Of a stretch of DNA of 64,000 bases, positions 30,460 to 42,600 are shown one piece after another. Below the pieces are notes generated by a model that worked only from the letters and a program-made list of their open reading frames with translations, made no database searches and was not told the DNA's origin. Position 1 is the first letter of the stretch, and each line of letters begins with the position of its first letter. The stretch comes from Epithemia pelagica. Its lineage: Eukaryota > Bacillariophyta > Bacillariophyceae > Surirellales > Surirellaceae. Both the position numbers and the translations under genes were made by a program. The stretch spans positions 2,356,001 through 2,420,000 of the forward strand of contig OX337236.1 of the NCBI GenBank assembly GCA_946965045.2, written 5' to 3'.

Positions 30460-33269
30460 TCAGTGCGATGTCACTGTGGTAACACCGCCTCCTGCCATCG
30501 AATCATCCGCTTTCTTCTCATCCATACTACCTTCGACACTGCCATTTTGGATACGGTCAGACTCCTCTGCCTCGGCGTCAGCATCCAAGAATGGGAAGCG
30601 TTCTGTCCTGATTTGTCTCCAAGCTCGTTTGCTAGCTTTAACCTCTTTGCGCAGTGCTTCTTCTTTTTCACGGTCCTTACGATTGGGATCCATAATCAAG
30701 TCATAAGCATCGTTCGAGGCAGTCATAAAGGAATCCCACAAGGACTGTTCAGCTTCGGCAACTTCTTTGGATCGTGCCTTTTCGTACATTTCAATTCGTG
30801 CTTGAATTTCCTCCGCCTCGGCGTGTTTGTTTTGTGCTTGCAACACTCGAACCAAGTAAAGGTTCAGAATGATAGTCTCATGATGTTGTGGTCCAATGTC
30901 GGGAGATTCAACGCGCAAGCGAATCAATTGTCGAAAGGTCACTTCCGCCCAAACCCACAAGTCATGCTTCATAAACAAGCCAGCTTCGGCAAAGTAGTCC
31001 AAAATAAATTTCTCGTGGTACCTAAAATTGAAACGTGAGCAAAACTCTTCTTTCTGTCGGATGAACATGGTGGCCATAAGCAGTCCAATAACTTACCATT
31101 CGAGATTTTCGAGAGGGGTTGCAGCCACGGCCTCTTCCGCCATAACGATAAGCTCAGCCACGGTTTTGCGATCCAAACCATCGAGCGCATCGTAGGCATC
31201 GGCAAAAGAATCGGTGCTATATTCCAAACAGTGTCGGTAGTGACGGAAGCCATCTACACCACAAACCACCCACATGGGCCACAAATGCACTTGAATTTCG
31301 CAAATGTGTTGTTTCAATTCTACGTTGATTATACAGTCACGGTAGCCACCAGGCTTGGATTTGTAGTCAGCTTTCAAAGTCGACATTTTCACTCGACGGA
31401 TCAAGGGACCAAAGGAGTCTCGCGCTAATTCCAGCAATGCCAAAAGTGAAGGGAAATCTTTCACCACCAACATGGCACGACAAAAGTCGGTGACTTTCAA
31501 AATGTCTCCACTGTATTTCTTTTCTGCCTTCCTAAGAGCCGCAGTGACTTCTTTCACTGGTCCAACTCCCACTTCCTCCATTCCCAGACTTCCAGCCAAA
31601 GCTTTACAAATCTCCACCAAACTCGGCATTACTACTTGAGCCTTGTCCGCCAAATCTTGAGCCACTTCGGTCCTTGTCATGGCAGCGTATTCTGGCAAAT
31701 CAGTTTGAATCACTTCCTTGTCGGGGTTCTCATAGGCACCATCTTCACTTGAAGATACCACGCCAGAATCGTTTAATCCAGTCATACTGTTCAAGTAGGG
31801 GTAGACTGAATCAAGTTGCATTCTACGGAATACCTCGTCGTACTTGTGTCGATCTCGAAGCAAACTACAAATCATTCGATAGAAATCCCAGGAGTCCTTG
31901 ATGACTGCTCGGCGTTTCGCAATCGCTTCCAAAGCTTCTTCTTCGGACTCGTCCCAGTCATCATTAAGTTTCTTCTGAACCGCATAGTAAATGCCTCCAG
32001 CCCCACCCATACCTTTTTTGCCACCAGGCAGGGCTCCGGCGCGAATCAACTTGTTGGAATAATTTGCCAGGTTCAAGTACGATTCTTCAATATTCTCCAA
32101 CTCTTTCTCTTTCATTTGCTCTTTGTTCCAGTGAGATTTGCTCTAAGCGCGGTCGAGAAGAAAGAACGTATGAGTTTCCCTTTCTTGTCAACGAGAAATC
32201 GTCTACGCGACACCCAATATGGACCTACCTTTCTGGACAAAAGTCCAGCAACACCGCGTTTACTATCTTTCTTCGCCAACATGATCTGGAATGCTTCCAA
32301 CCAGGCAATGGCGGTTCGCTGTTCACAGGCCACGAGATTTACTTCTTTGCCATCATCGCCGGTGACAGTAATTCCACGTCGAGTTGGGTCATTACTAGCC
32401 GCCTTTGCCTGTTCTACAATCATGCTACCAAGGAAAGTGTTGCTAAAGTCGGTTTTGGCATGAGGTTCCGTCAAACATTTCAATTCTCGATTGGAGGTGT
32501 CCAGTTGATAAATAAGGATACCCTCCGGTATACGATAATATCGTTGTTCATGCCGAATTTCTCGCTCCTTTGCTTGCTTTGTTTCGCGTTTCAATTGTGA
32601 ATACGCTTTGCGCGCTTCCTTTGCCGCTTGTTTTCGCTCTTCATATTCTCTCATTTTTTCTTGATCCACGGCCTCCACGTCGACTAGCTTCTTCTTCCGG
32701 AAACATTGCCACCATTTGGCCTTTGGCTGCTCTTGTTGTTTCTCAAACACGGGCTTCAGGGGTACTCTCATTCGCTCCTTCATAGATTCAGTCGTACCAA
32801 CCGACATGTCATCGTTCCCTTGCAGTAAGTCAATCGACGCCTGTAACTCAATAGCATTCTTGCCTTGTCCATCCTGAGGTGGCCAACTATACGCTGGGTC
32901 CACAAATGCGGCTTCCAAAATGGTTCCCGGTCCTCCACTGGAAGATTTTTTACTCCTTTTACTCTTTTCTTCGGTACCGCTGGATTTCTGAGACGCAGCT
33001 GCTGCAGCAGCAGCCTCTCGCTCCTTGTTTCCTTGCGAAATCACATCCTCTTCTTCGGGCGAGATGTCCATGAGACTCAACGCATGTGCTTCCGCTTGAT
33101 CAGGATCTTGACTGTCCAGTTCTTCCTTAGCGGACTCGACACGTTCAATATATTCTGGTGTGTGAAACGCCAATTGTTTGGCATTCCCCATATCGTCACC
33201 TACTTCGACATAGCTGTCGGCCTGTTGCAGATACTGCGTATCGATTTCTCGTTGTTCTTCGGCTCCCAT
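30460..33269 (-). CDS. PH domain plus RelA/SpoT-like protein, two introns
   Basis: Three exons fit in phase: 33269-32229, 32142-31097 and 31021-30460. The introns are 86 nt (gtaggt...cttag) and 75 nt (gtaagt...ttttag); the product is 882 residues. The N-terminal 200 residues are charged and low complexity. A PH-like domain follows (YYRIPEGILIYQLDTSNREL through NLVACEQRTAIAWLEAFQIM), suggesting phosphoinositide or protein binding. Then comes the RelA/SpoT-like domain (KVTDFCRAMLVVKDFPSLL, GGYRDCIINVELKQHICEIQ) and TPR-like helices (FMKHDLWVWAEVTFRQLIRL). The second intron is at the same place as in the paralogue at 27735-29412. The start is the ATG at 33269; the frame above it starts with TTG. 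(p)ppGpp activity is not proven by sequence. Confidence 0.68.
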
Positions 33270-34106
33270 TTTCTTACTGGATTGCGCCTCAGTACAGGGT
33301 TTCACGCTTATAGTTCCGAAGATTGCCGTCTCAGCGATACTTTTGCTTATTTGTGTTTTGGAGAACAAGTTTCTTGCTTCACCAATACTCCGTCGTGAAA
33401 GGTAGGACTGAGATGACAACCAATGCAACTACCACACCGTTGCGGATTTCAAAACTCAGTGAAACGAAATTGGACCCTCGCAACACAAGAATAGGATTTC
33501 CGTTAGGTTTCGGCGACAACGGACAGCGAAATCGACAGAGACTGGCGGAACGAGTCACCTTGAGGTGCTCCGTCACGTTGGCGTTGAATGAGAGTCGATA
33601 AGAGTCCACACATACAAAACGAACGAGGACTGGAACAACGAAAAAGTGAAGGTTCTGTCATTTCGTTGTTTGTTGACGTTATCTATCTTAGAGGCATATT
33701 CCGAGAGCGCCAGTCAACATTGGCATCCTACATAATACACAAGAATGGCACCACATAATTTCGAATACATAGAGAATGCAAGACCAAAAGCTGGAGAAAT
33801 GGCGCACCGGTATTCAACGGATAGACCACATAGACCATTCTCGGCTAGGTGTACGCGCCGGCACAAGTGCACTTTTCAATCAAGATCGACCATGGCGTAT
33901 CTTCTCAATTACGGATCTTGTGGTCACACAATTGGTTGACTGCATCTCTCTCTCTAGGAGTTTGAGTTTGAAAACCGACACAGATTGCAAATTTCGCAGT
34001 CAGTCGACGCGCATCGTAGTCAGAAAGAAGTTGCACTATTTTCGATAAGAAAGCGAGAAGATCATTTTATGTCGATCTGAGGGACTACTATGTGTCATGT
34101 ACTGCT
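33270..34106. other. Intergenic, 5' region of the PH/RelA-like gene
   Basis: About 840 bp. The part next to 33269 is probably 5' UTR and promoter of the minus-strand gene. No further gene or repeat recognised. Confidence 0.45.
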
Positions 34107-34713
34107 CTACTTGTCGATCTTCTTGGATTTGACCTTGTTTTCTTCGTCACTGGCACTTGCATCTCTCGCGTGCTTTCCCACTACCACGCTGGAGAGAGAA
34201 GATTTTGCGTGATTCTCGTCTTTCTTTTCCGTCTCTTCCATGGGAGGTTCGTCTTTCTTCTCCGTTTCTTCCTTGGGATAGTCATAGTTGAGCATCCACT
34301 GAACACCAAACCTATCCTTACAGGTGCCATAATACGACCCCCAAAACTCGTCTTTCAAGGACGATAGAATCGAGCCCCCCTCGTTGGTCAAAGCGTTAAA
34401 GATTTTGTCGGCTTGTTCCTTGGTATCCGGGAGCAATGAAACATGCATATTCGACCCCACATCAAAACTTGTGGGAAGTCTCAGTCGGAATGACATCACT
34501 TCCCATGAGATCCATATTCTCTCCCAATGGTAGAGAAACATGCATGATACGTGACTTGTGCTTGGGATCGACTTTCCAGGCAGTCCCTGCGGCCGCACTT
34601 GGCACGTCGGCAAAGGTCATTCTGGTATGGAACTCACCACCAAAGATGGACTTGTAAAAGTCAAAGGCTTCGCCACAAGAACCGTCAAAATTGAGATAGA
34701 TGTTGGTCTTCAT
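34107..34713 (-). pseudogene. Glyoxalase/PhnB-like protein with one frameshift
   Basis: The ATG at 34713 begins a vicinal-oxygen-chelate (glyoxalase/PhnB) domain: NIYLNFDGSCGEAFDFYKSI then FGGEFHTRM. PhnB-like proteins are small metal-fold proteins without one fixed reaction. The frame meets a TGA near 34462, just after LMGSDVIPTET. In the next frame the domain continues immediately with PTSFDVGSNMHVSL and DEFWGSYYGTCKDRFGVQW, the typical last strand, and ends at 34107 after a Lys/Glu-rich tail. A 1-nt change around 34470-34485 explains it. No splice sites fit. It is a recent pseudogene or a sequence error. Confidence 0.72.
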
Positions 34714-35003
34714 GTCGTGGGTAACTGTCAATTGGCCTTTCACCTTTTTTGTGTGCGCAAGGATAAAAGGACAACAAAATTTGATGCCGAAAAGAAGGAA
34801 TGACGCAAATTTTGGCCTTCGTGAAGCTGGTCCCGTGGCATCCCTTCTGTCAATATGTCTCAACACGCTAACTACGTGGCAATATTTTATGCAATGCTCA
34901 TGGCCGTCTGTCCGTCGTTCTGAGTTGGTCTTTTGCGACAAGCACAACACCCTCATTCCTTTATTTAGCTTCGATCTAGCGTTCATACTTCGTTGATATC
35001 ATC

Positions 35004-36842
35004 ATGCCGAAAAGCGCTCTCAAAGGAAATGCTTTGGATCACAGTGACGACCATGTTTCGCTTGAGATTTCGAAGCTAGTTGACACGATCCGAGCGGACT
35101 TGGTCGCATCATCAACAGCTACAGACGAAGGCATCCGCCCGTGCCTTCAATTGCCCAAAGCGCTGGCAGACGTTGTGGAGACGGATCGAATTGTATACCG
35201 ATCGTGTTATGAACACCTGCAACCGGTCGTTTTGAACGCTTTGGAAAATGGAGTGAATCGTCTGTCAATTGAAGGGACGCCAGGAGTTGGAAAAAGCGTG
35301 TTTGGCTACGTATTGTTGCGGCACTTGGTTCGCGACGGTCAAACGGTTCTGTTCTGGGACAAAGATCAAGCCACCATGTTTTCCACCAACGCGGTCCACA
35401 TTGAGTATTTTGGACTTAATGGAGTGGCCAAAATCGACATCACAGTCAATGATGATGGCAAACAAATAAAAACAGTCAACTACGCAGCGTGGGGTGCAAC
35501 GGACCAGAACCTCAAAAGTGCTTTGATACACTCGGAGGTCTTCGTCATCCACGATCCCGCTGAAGGATACCTCTATGCTGGGACACAAGGTAATGCCATG
35601 CGCATGATAATTATTTTGTCCTTTGGCCACGCGTTGGTTTCGCAGTGGGCCAGGAAAGGTCTGATGCCTGTTCCGCTCATCATGCCTTGTTTCGACTACG
35701 AGGAGATCGTAGCCAACCACGAGAGCCTGTTTTCCCGCAACAGCCGCAAAACAAATCGAACGGAATGGACCATGGGAACGCTCAAGGTACTCCATGAAAA
35801 ATTCGGGGGGAGCATACGGCACTGGGGAATCCAATCAGAGGACGAGGCCTGGGAAGAGTTAGAAGCAAAAGTAGAAGAACTGGCCAGAACCAATGGTACT
35901 GGACTGGTTTCTCGAACACCAAATTCAAGAGGGAGCGTTGTTCATGTCAACGTAGACTTCGACAAGACCAAGCCACTGTTTCCCGACCCAAATTGCAACA
36001 AATTCAAGGGAAAGAGGTACGAGCTTGGATCAGCGCGCATCGCAGCCGATTTTTTCCAGGCTTTCATGGAGCAAGGAACCCAACAACTCCGTGCGTTCAT
36101 GCAGGGTGTAAAGAGCGAAAAAGGCGTTAAGGCGCTTTATGGTATTCTCTTTGAAGTGCACGCTCATAAGATCCTTCGCGATGGTAACCGCGATCTCAAG
36201 ATTCGGGTGGTGCGACGTGACGGCAAAGACAAAAATGTTTTTGCGGAAACTAAGTTACCAATTCTACCAGGACAACTGCTTCGTTTTCCGGGACGGGAAG
36301 CAAGTGGATTGACCAACGTGATTCCTCAGCAATCGTCCATTGATGGCACCTACATTATGCCAGAATCAAGCTCGTTTCCTACCTACGACGCCGCGGTAGT
36401 TGTAGACGGGCCAAGCGTTGGGCTTTCTGCGAAGAAAGTTGGACTCCTTCTTCAAATGACTGTTTCAGGAGCGAGTTCCCTTCGCCGACAACCAGAGCAC
36501 ATTGTGAGACAATACATGCGAAAGGAGATGCACAAAGAACTGGCAAAATCAATTAGTTTCTCGATGTCTGATCCGGCAGTGACAACCTTTTGCGTCCCGG
36601 ACGTTTGTTTTCATCCGTTCCTCTTTCAAATGGAAAGTAAGAAGGACGAGGATGTTGAAGTTCAATCACAGCCAGAGTTTCAGTTCGTGATTGAAATACC
36701 GGACTTTGCGGTGTTACCTCGTCAGAAGTTCCAGTCAACAGTTACTGTCGACCAAATACATGGCGCAAGTGGACGAACACACAGATATATGCTACGAAGC
36801 GAGCAACCACAAAAAAAGCAGAAAGTAGAAGAAATACACTAA
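35004..36842 (+). CDS. Crinkler/RHSP-like NTPase with putative nuclease domain
   Basis: An intact 612-residue single-exon ORF from the ATG at 35004. Near residues 90-110 is a P-loop (LSIEGTPGVGKSVFGYVLL), followed by a Walker B-like strand (VFVIHDPAEGYLYAG). This is the NTPase of Crinkler-type effectors and retrotransposon-hot-spot-like proteins, common in diatoms and oomycetes. The C-terminal region has spaced residues compatible with a restriction-endonuclease-like fold (GILFEVHAHKIL, FPTYDAAVVVD, GLLLQMTVS). That NTPase-plus-nuclease order is established for Crinkler-type proteins. No signal peptide is seen, and a basic C-terminus (QPQKKQKVEE) could direct it to the nucleus. Whether it is an effector, an anti-element factor or itself mobile is unknown. 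Confidence 0.68.
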   Translation: MPKSALKGNALDHSDDHVSLEISKLVDTIRADLVASSTATDEGIRPCLQLPKALADVVETDRIVYRSCYEHLQPVVLNALENGVNRLSIEGTPGVGKSVFGYVLLRHLVRDGQTVLFWDKDQATMFSTNAVHIEYFGLNGVAKIDITVNDDGKQIKTVNYAAWGATDQNLKSALIHSEVFVIHDPAEGYLYAGTQGNAMRMIIILSFGHALVSQWARKGLMPVPLIMPCFDYEEIVANHESLFSRNSRKTNRTEWTMGTLKVLHEKFGGSIRHWGIQSEDEAWEELEAKVEELARTNGTGLVSRTPNSRGSVVHVNVDFDKTKPLFPDPNCNKFKGKRYELGSARIAADFFQAFMEQGTQQLRAFMQGVKSEKGVKALYGILFEVHAHKILRDGNRDLKIRVVRRDGKDKNVFAETKLPILPGQLLRFPGREASGLTNVIPQQSSIDGTYIMPESSSFPTYDAAVVVDGPSVGLSAKKVGLLLQMTVSGASSLRRQPEHIVRQYMRKEMHKELAKSISFSMSDPAVTTFCVPDVCFHPFLFQMESKKDEDVEVQSQPEFQFVIEIPDFAVLPRQKFQSTVTVDQIHGASGRTHRYMLRSEQPQKKQKVEEIH

Positions 36843-37365
36843 TAGAAGTTCTTGTGACGTTGCGGAAATCAAGTCCGTTTGTGGCAAAAATGGTGAGTAG
36901 TGGTGTTGGCATTGACCGCGTGAATAGTTCAATTTTCGAATGTAAAATCCCAGCAGGGTACTGGTCTAATTGTATCATAGCAGTCTCTTTGGCATCTCAG
37001 AAACGGAAGCGATCTTACCTGAAGTTTTAGTACAGTAAGGAAACATCATCAATCAATCAACAACCATCGGAAGTCTACGCGAGCTTCCGTTGGTTGGACC
37101 ACACAGCGTGCCATCCAGATTTTATTGCCTCTCAGTCAAACAAATAAACATCCATACGAATGTTCAACCAAGAACAACAACACCACATTGCCCGTCGGGC
37201 CCTGATGGCTCGAGGCATCTTCCCTCCGGAGACATTGCAACACACTCTAAGCTACACTTTAATTCATTGAAATAACTTTTTAGGGTGAATTACGGCTCCA
37301 CTAGTAACCGAGCGAGTCTCTAGGTCCAACCTTCTGTCATGTCCTCCTGTCGCTGTCGCTGCCGC
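36843..37365. other. Intergenic, no gene seen
   Basis: About 520 bp between the CRN-like gene and the helicase-associated remnant. Nothing recognised. Confidence 0.5.
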
Positions 37366-37595
37366 CTACTTTCGAGATGGGGACTTCCACTTGAAACCAA
37401 CATCCTTCAATCGACCAATCTGGTCCAATGTCAGCAATGAATCCTTGTTCTTGCAAAAGCGCTTGTACTCATTGCGCTGAGCCAAAACCCATTTCGCTAG
37501 TTGGGAATGGACTTTTCGAGTCAACATGAATGTTGCAGTGGCCCATGGCCGTCTTGTATTTTTGCAGCTCATTCAGACCTTCCTCAAACGACATT
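37366..37595 (-). pseudogene. Helicase-associated (HA) domain remnant
   Basis: On the minus strand, one frame reads MSFEEGLNELQKYKTAMGHC followed by NIHVDSKSPFP. After a frameshift near 37500, another frame reads LAKWVLAQRNEYKRFCKNKD and ends with IGRLKDVGFKWK before the stop at 37366. Together they match the helicase-associated domain pattern (L..YK...GHCNV, then L..WV..QR..YK, then L..IGF.W), a DNA-binding-type repeat abundant in diatom genomes. One domain only, broken by one frameshift, so it is a fragment. Confidence 0.7.
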
Positions 37596-37609
37596 GGTTG
37601 CGGGCAGTT

Positions 37610-39644
37610 CTTGCCCGGTTCGGGAAGAACCACCACGCGCAAGAATTTTCAATGGGTTCATAAATGATTTTCTTCCTTGCGAGATTGTTGGCATGGCCCC
37701 TGATGATTCTTTTGGTGACACCACGATTTGATCGCCGTAAATCTTCGACATTCTCCTTCGTGAACAATTTGAAGTACCATCTTGGGATCAGTGACAACTC
37801 GTGCCAATCTGAGTCGCGTTCTTTTTTGGAATGAAAGGCAGCAAACAACAGGCAGCAAAAGGGCACCAGCAACACAAGCACGGCGACGACTTGTGATGTC
37901 AGTAAAAGTAAAATAATAGTACGAGTGGAACAAATGGCAACATATCAAACTCATTATTAAGATAACTGACACACACTCCTATTCATCACGTCACACTCTT
38001 TTATCATTATCAACCATGACGCGCAAATCTGTCCAAGGAGGCTATTGCGATTACCCCGACAAGGTGGGCTGCGCACTCACCAGAGAGTTTTGCGACGATC
38101 CTGCCAATTTTCGATCGAGCCGACAGATGCAGACCGCTCCGGCCATGGCCCATGGCGGGAGCTGAACAGATTTTTGGACATGAACGATTAGAAACAGGAT
38201 AAACTCGATCCTGGTGCTGTTCTGCGACTTGTGTCGTTCTTTCGAGAGGAGAATCAGCATCGAAGAAACTGCACCGATGGCTTTGGGCTCTGGCTCGAGC
38301 CGACGACGGACACTTGCTCCTGTTGGGTAACATTGCTTGGCATCCGTCTAGCTCTACAGCATTTCGATGGAGACACCTCGATATTGCCCCTCCACTATTG
38401 GCAAGCATTCCATGTGGACAAAACATTCCATGATTGGAATTGCTGCCGTCACGCATGGCGACGAAACCATCCTCCAAACACAGTGCCTTCCCCCGTCCTA
38501 CTCCCGAATAACCGAAGCAGCTGTAGCATTTCTTGGCGATGGAGATTTCAGGGACCCAAACGAACCAGCCCACCCGGGAGGAACATAACACGACAATGCC
38601 TCTTGACGATCGTGTCTGCTTTCGGAGCGACCAGGAATGTAATCCTTTCCATTCCACGCAGAAGTTGTTGTGGTCTGATGGAATCCTGGCGTGACGCATT
38701 TTGCTCCGATCATACTACAGAATCTCTGGTAGATCAGAACGTTAGATTTCTCCATCCTAGTTTCACGTCGAGACATCGCCCGAAAAGGAGACATTTTGTG
38801 TGGCCCTCTTCGAGCAGATAATTGCTTGCGTTGCTGTCTTCCACAAACAATCAATTTTGATTGCATGAAGTCGATACAAACAATCGATCTTTAAGAAAGT
38901 GATGTTGGATTGTATTCATGAGTAACTTCGTTGATCCCGAGTGGACAGAACTCATAGCGATAGTCATAATTTTTAACTGTTACATACAAAAATATTACTG
39001 CTAGCTCATTTTTCTCCAAACGCTTTTCATTTGTCGAACGATTGTTCAAAAGATCATTCAAATGGAAAGCTGAAAGTTTAATGCCAACAGCGAATTTCTG
39101 GAGTATGGAAAGCTGAAAGCTTGATGCCAAGAGAGAGAGAGAGAGATTCCCTTGAAGTGCTCTACCTAGTAACCTTCATTAGACAGTGGCTGGAAGCTAC
39201 CGTACGACAGTTCCACACAAACAAACAACCGAGACGGCCAACATCCATCACAGATATGAGGAACAAATTGTTCTGACATACGAATAAATTTGACCACAAT
39301 TTAATGGAGAAACTTGAGAAGCTCTGGATCGGCTGTAGGATTAAGGAAAGCAAAAAGCAAAGTAGTAAACGTCCCTTTCTGTGAAAAAAGACTTTGATCG
39401 AATTTGCACAAGATCCTGCCCACGATCTTTTGCCCCATCAATCAGAACAGGACTAACTTCTACTGTAGATTCAGAGAAATAACAACAGGTATTGTTTTGA
39501 ACCCTTCATGCATTGATGCCATCCAGTTCTCATTAACGAGATGCTTTCTCATGTCTTTATAATCAGTTTAGTAGATTTTCAAAGGACAACGTCCGTCGAC
39601 GCGAAATGGATACAAAAATATACTTTTTAATTCATTTCGTTTGG
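37610..39644. other. Long spacer without a recognised gene
   Basis: About 2 kb. A minus-strand frame (38010-38699, 229 codons) and a plus-strand frame (38231-38821) overlap each other. Neither has a recognisable domain and both have atypical composition, so they were not called. A (GA)8 microsatellite lies near 39130-39146, and a 26-bp direct repeat lies at about 39062 and 39105. Confidence 0.4.
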
Positions 39645-42600
39645 TTAGGATGTGGGAACTTCTCCGCCCACCGTACCGCCCCCGCCTAATGTCGAGTTTC
39701 CAGTAATTGTGGATGATAAAGAAACGTCTTCATCTCCCACCCATGGAGATACTCTCTTGTAAGATGAAGAGCTAGTCCTGCTGTTGTTCTGGATAGCATT
39801 GCCGAAAGAATCTCTTGGTGTTCTTCGGATACTAGAGACCAAAGGTATATCACCATCGTCCACCATGAATGCACGAGGCGAGCTCGACATATTTTCAAGA
39901 CTTCCCGATCGAACATGATGTGAATAGGAAGGCGAGGAAGAATGAGCATTTTGCTGTGGTTGTTGTAACCGATTCGGACTTGAAGACATAGTGTTGTGGT
40001 TCAGTCTTACACGCTCTACTTCCGGACTTCGGGGACTTCCAGCCGAAGAGAAAAGAGACACTCGATCTCTCACACTAACTGGTGTTGCAGACTCAGACAG
40101 TGGCACTGTGGAAGTTGGTACAGTTTCCGATTTCTTCTCTTCATTTATGTGATCCATGAATCGACCATCTAGACTTCGCTGAGGTCGATGCTTTGTGGAA
40201 CCAAAGTCTCTGTGAGACGATGACGCTGAGAGTCGAGTATTTGCCGTCGAATTTCCCGATGGTGGTGATGAATTCGGAGCTTGATCGACTTTCTTTTCTT
40301 CAAATGAGGACTCCCGTTTATTGGAGAACCGAACACCGCCTGACGAGACTGGACTACTTTGGGAGCTCGGTTTCTCCGTGGCGTCTCGCCGATTGCCAAA
40401 CGAGAAGCGTCCGGTCGAAGTTGAAGCGGATGGTGAACTTTGATGTCTTCGATGCATCTGTTGAGCCTCTTCAGCCTTCTGTTGCTGTTGCAACAACGCA
40501 TACTCCGCTCTGATCCTCATGGGAACTCCTTCCAAAGAAGCCGAGTCTACACTTCGCGAATCTCCCGGAACAACCATTCGTCTCTGCTCTTCCACGGATG
40601 CATCAGTCGAATTAGTACTAGTGGGTCGGCGTGATTGGTTCTTCACAAACGACGAAGAAGTGGTACTGTTACTGCGATCTCCTTTCAAGGAAGACGAGTC
40701 TTCTTCGACCACGTTCTCGTGATGGTGGCTCGTATCGAGGTGTACGTTGCTGTTGGCATGATTGCTGTTGCCCCCGGGGGTTTTGACCGGTGACCGACTG
40801 GAGGGATTAGTCGCAGTAGAAGTACTAGCACCATTCAACTGCAACCGACTAGGCTGGATCGCTTGTTCGTACCGATGCCGGGCCGAGTTTGCGCTGGACG
40901 TGCCAGAATCGTGTTGCTGCTGCTGGTATTGAGAAGCATAGCTTCGGTTTCCACTTGTCGATTCCACGGGGGAAGGCTCCCTTTCTACTAAAGGCGGTGG
41001 CGGTGGAGTCTTGTACGTTGCTTTGGGGGACAGAGAGGCAGTCGACGCCGTTGCCATGGCTTGGCGGTTTGATGGAGGCGTTAAAGGATGTGATTGTAAT
41101 TGTGCCTGCAATGGTTGTTGCTGCTGTGAATGATACGATTGGGAATACGATGGCTGCTGTCTCGTCATTCCCACCAACGACGGGGAGGAGGTAGTACTCT
41201 TGTTTTTTAATGGTGATGAGTAGGAGGAGGACGTCATGTTGTGAATGCTACTGGTGCCGTTGTGAAAGGAGGCAATCGACGTGGATCGGGGTGCCCGAAG
41301 ATTTTGCTGCTGCTGCTGCTGTTGTTGTTGCGTGGGAGATGTGGTGGCGACAAGTGTGGGTGAAAAGGCACCCGTACTTGTTTTGAAGGTATTCAAAGAG
41401 GACGACCGATCATAGTGCACTGGCGCTGTTGGTTGTCGGGGCGAGGTTCGATTCTTGCCGGGTGGGTCAGCGCGTTGTACTCGTTTGTTCTGATAAAAGT
41501 TTCGATTAGACGAGGATGAGGACGACGAAGCCGATTGCCGACTGGGGGAAATGTTATGGGGACTGGATGAAAAGGGGTTGTACGTGTCGGAGATGCTATG
41601 AGCAGTTTCATGATGACCTCCCAGGAAAGCAGTATTTCGTGCTTCGGGAGAGGTAGCTGTCGTAGCAGTGGCGAAGCTGTCGGGAAAGTTTGTGTGAAAG
41701 GATGCTTCAAAGGCATCAATGCTGCTGATTGTACTCTTGTCATCTTCCATCGTCAGAGGTGGAAGGTCAGATTCTTCCTCGTCAAATCCTCCAAGGGTGG
41801 TGACTCGATTTCGGGAATTGAGTCGACTCACCGATGTGATATCGCCCGGAAACTGTTCATTATAAAGATTGTTGTTGTACAAGGACCGACCCAATTTCGG
41901 TGAAGCCGAATGGGGAAAGGGTGGTGAAGGTGTCGAATCGGAAAGCGACGATCGTTGCGTGGATTTAGCGGGTGACGAGGAAGGCAATTCCGAAATGGGA
42001 TCTTTTTCTTCGTCTTCATCCTCCTCCCCTTCTTCCTCTTCTTCCTTGTGGTTATTGTTGTCATTGCCATTTTGATCGACTGGCATGGCAAATCGGTTCT
42101 CTTCGACTGCTGCAGTATCATTGGTATTAATCTCAAGACCACCCGTCCTCAACCTTGTCGACGACGCTTGTGGCGGCGGTGGTAGTTGTTTTGGTGGCGG
42201 CGAAGTTTGTGCAGAGGAGGCGAGCAATTGATCCATTTGTGGATCCATACCAGGCTCGTCCGATCGTGGTTCCAGACCAATGGCAGGTGTTTCCTCGGTC
42301 GTCTCCGCGGCAGATGGCGGGGCCAAGGGCAAGGGCGCCACAGTGGAGGTGGGTCGCGGTGGACTCTTGGGCAGCGCCAGTGGAGGGCTCAAACGAACCG
42401 ATGGCGGGGCCAAGGACGGGTCATTGCGCTGATGAGTACTATTGGTTGGTGCTTCTTGTGGTTGCTGCGGATGGGCTGCGCCCCGACGCTCACCAGCCGC
42501 ACTTGTGGAAGTGACGACACTTTCCTTACCACTCGTACTAGACATGGAAACCACTGTGGTAGAGTCAGTCTGTGGTTGTGGTTGCTGTGTCGGCAGCACG

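Noticed and set aside
38010-38866. Overlapping frames of 229 codons (minus) and 196 codons (plus)
   Set aside because: Neither shows a domain or natural composition, and they overlap each other; left as uncharacterised spacer.
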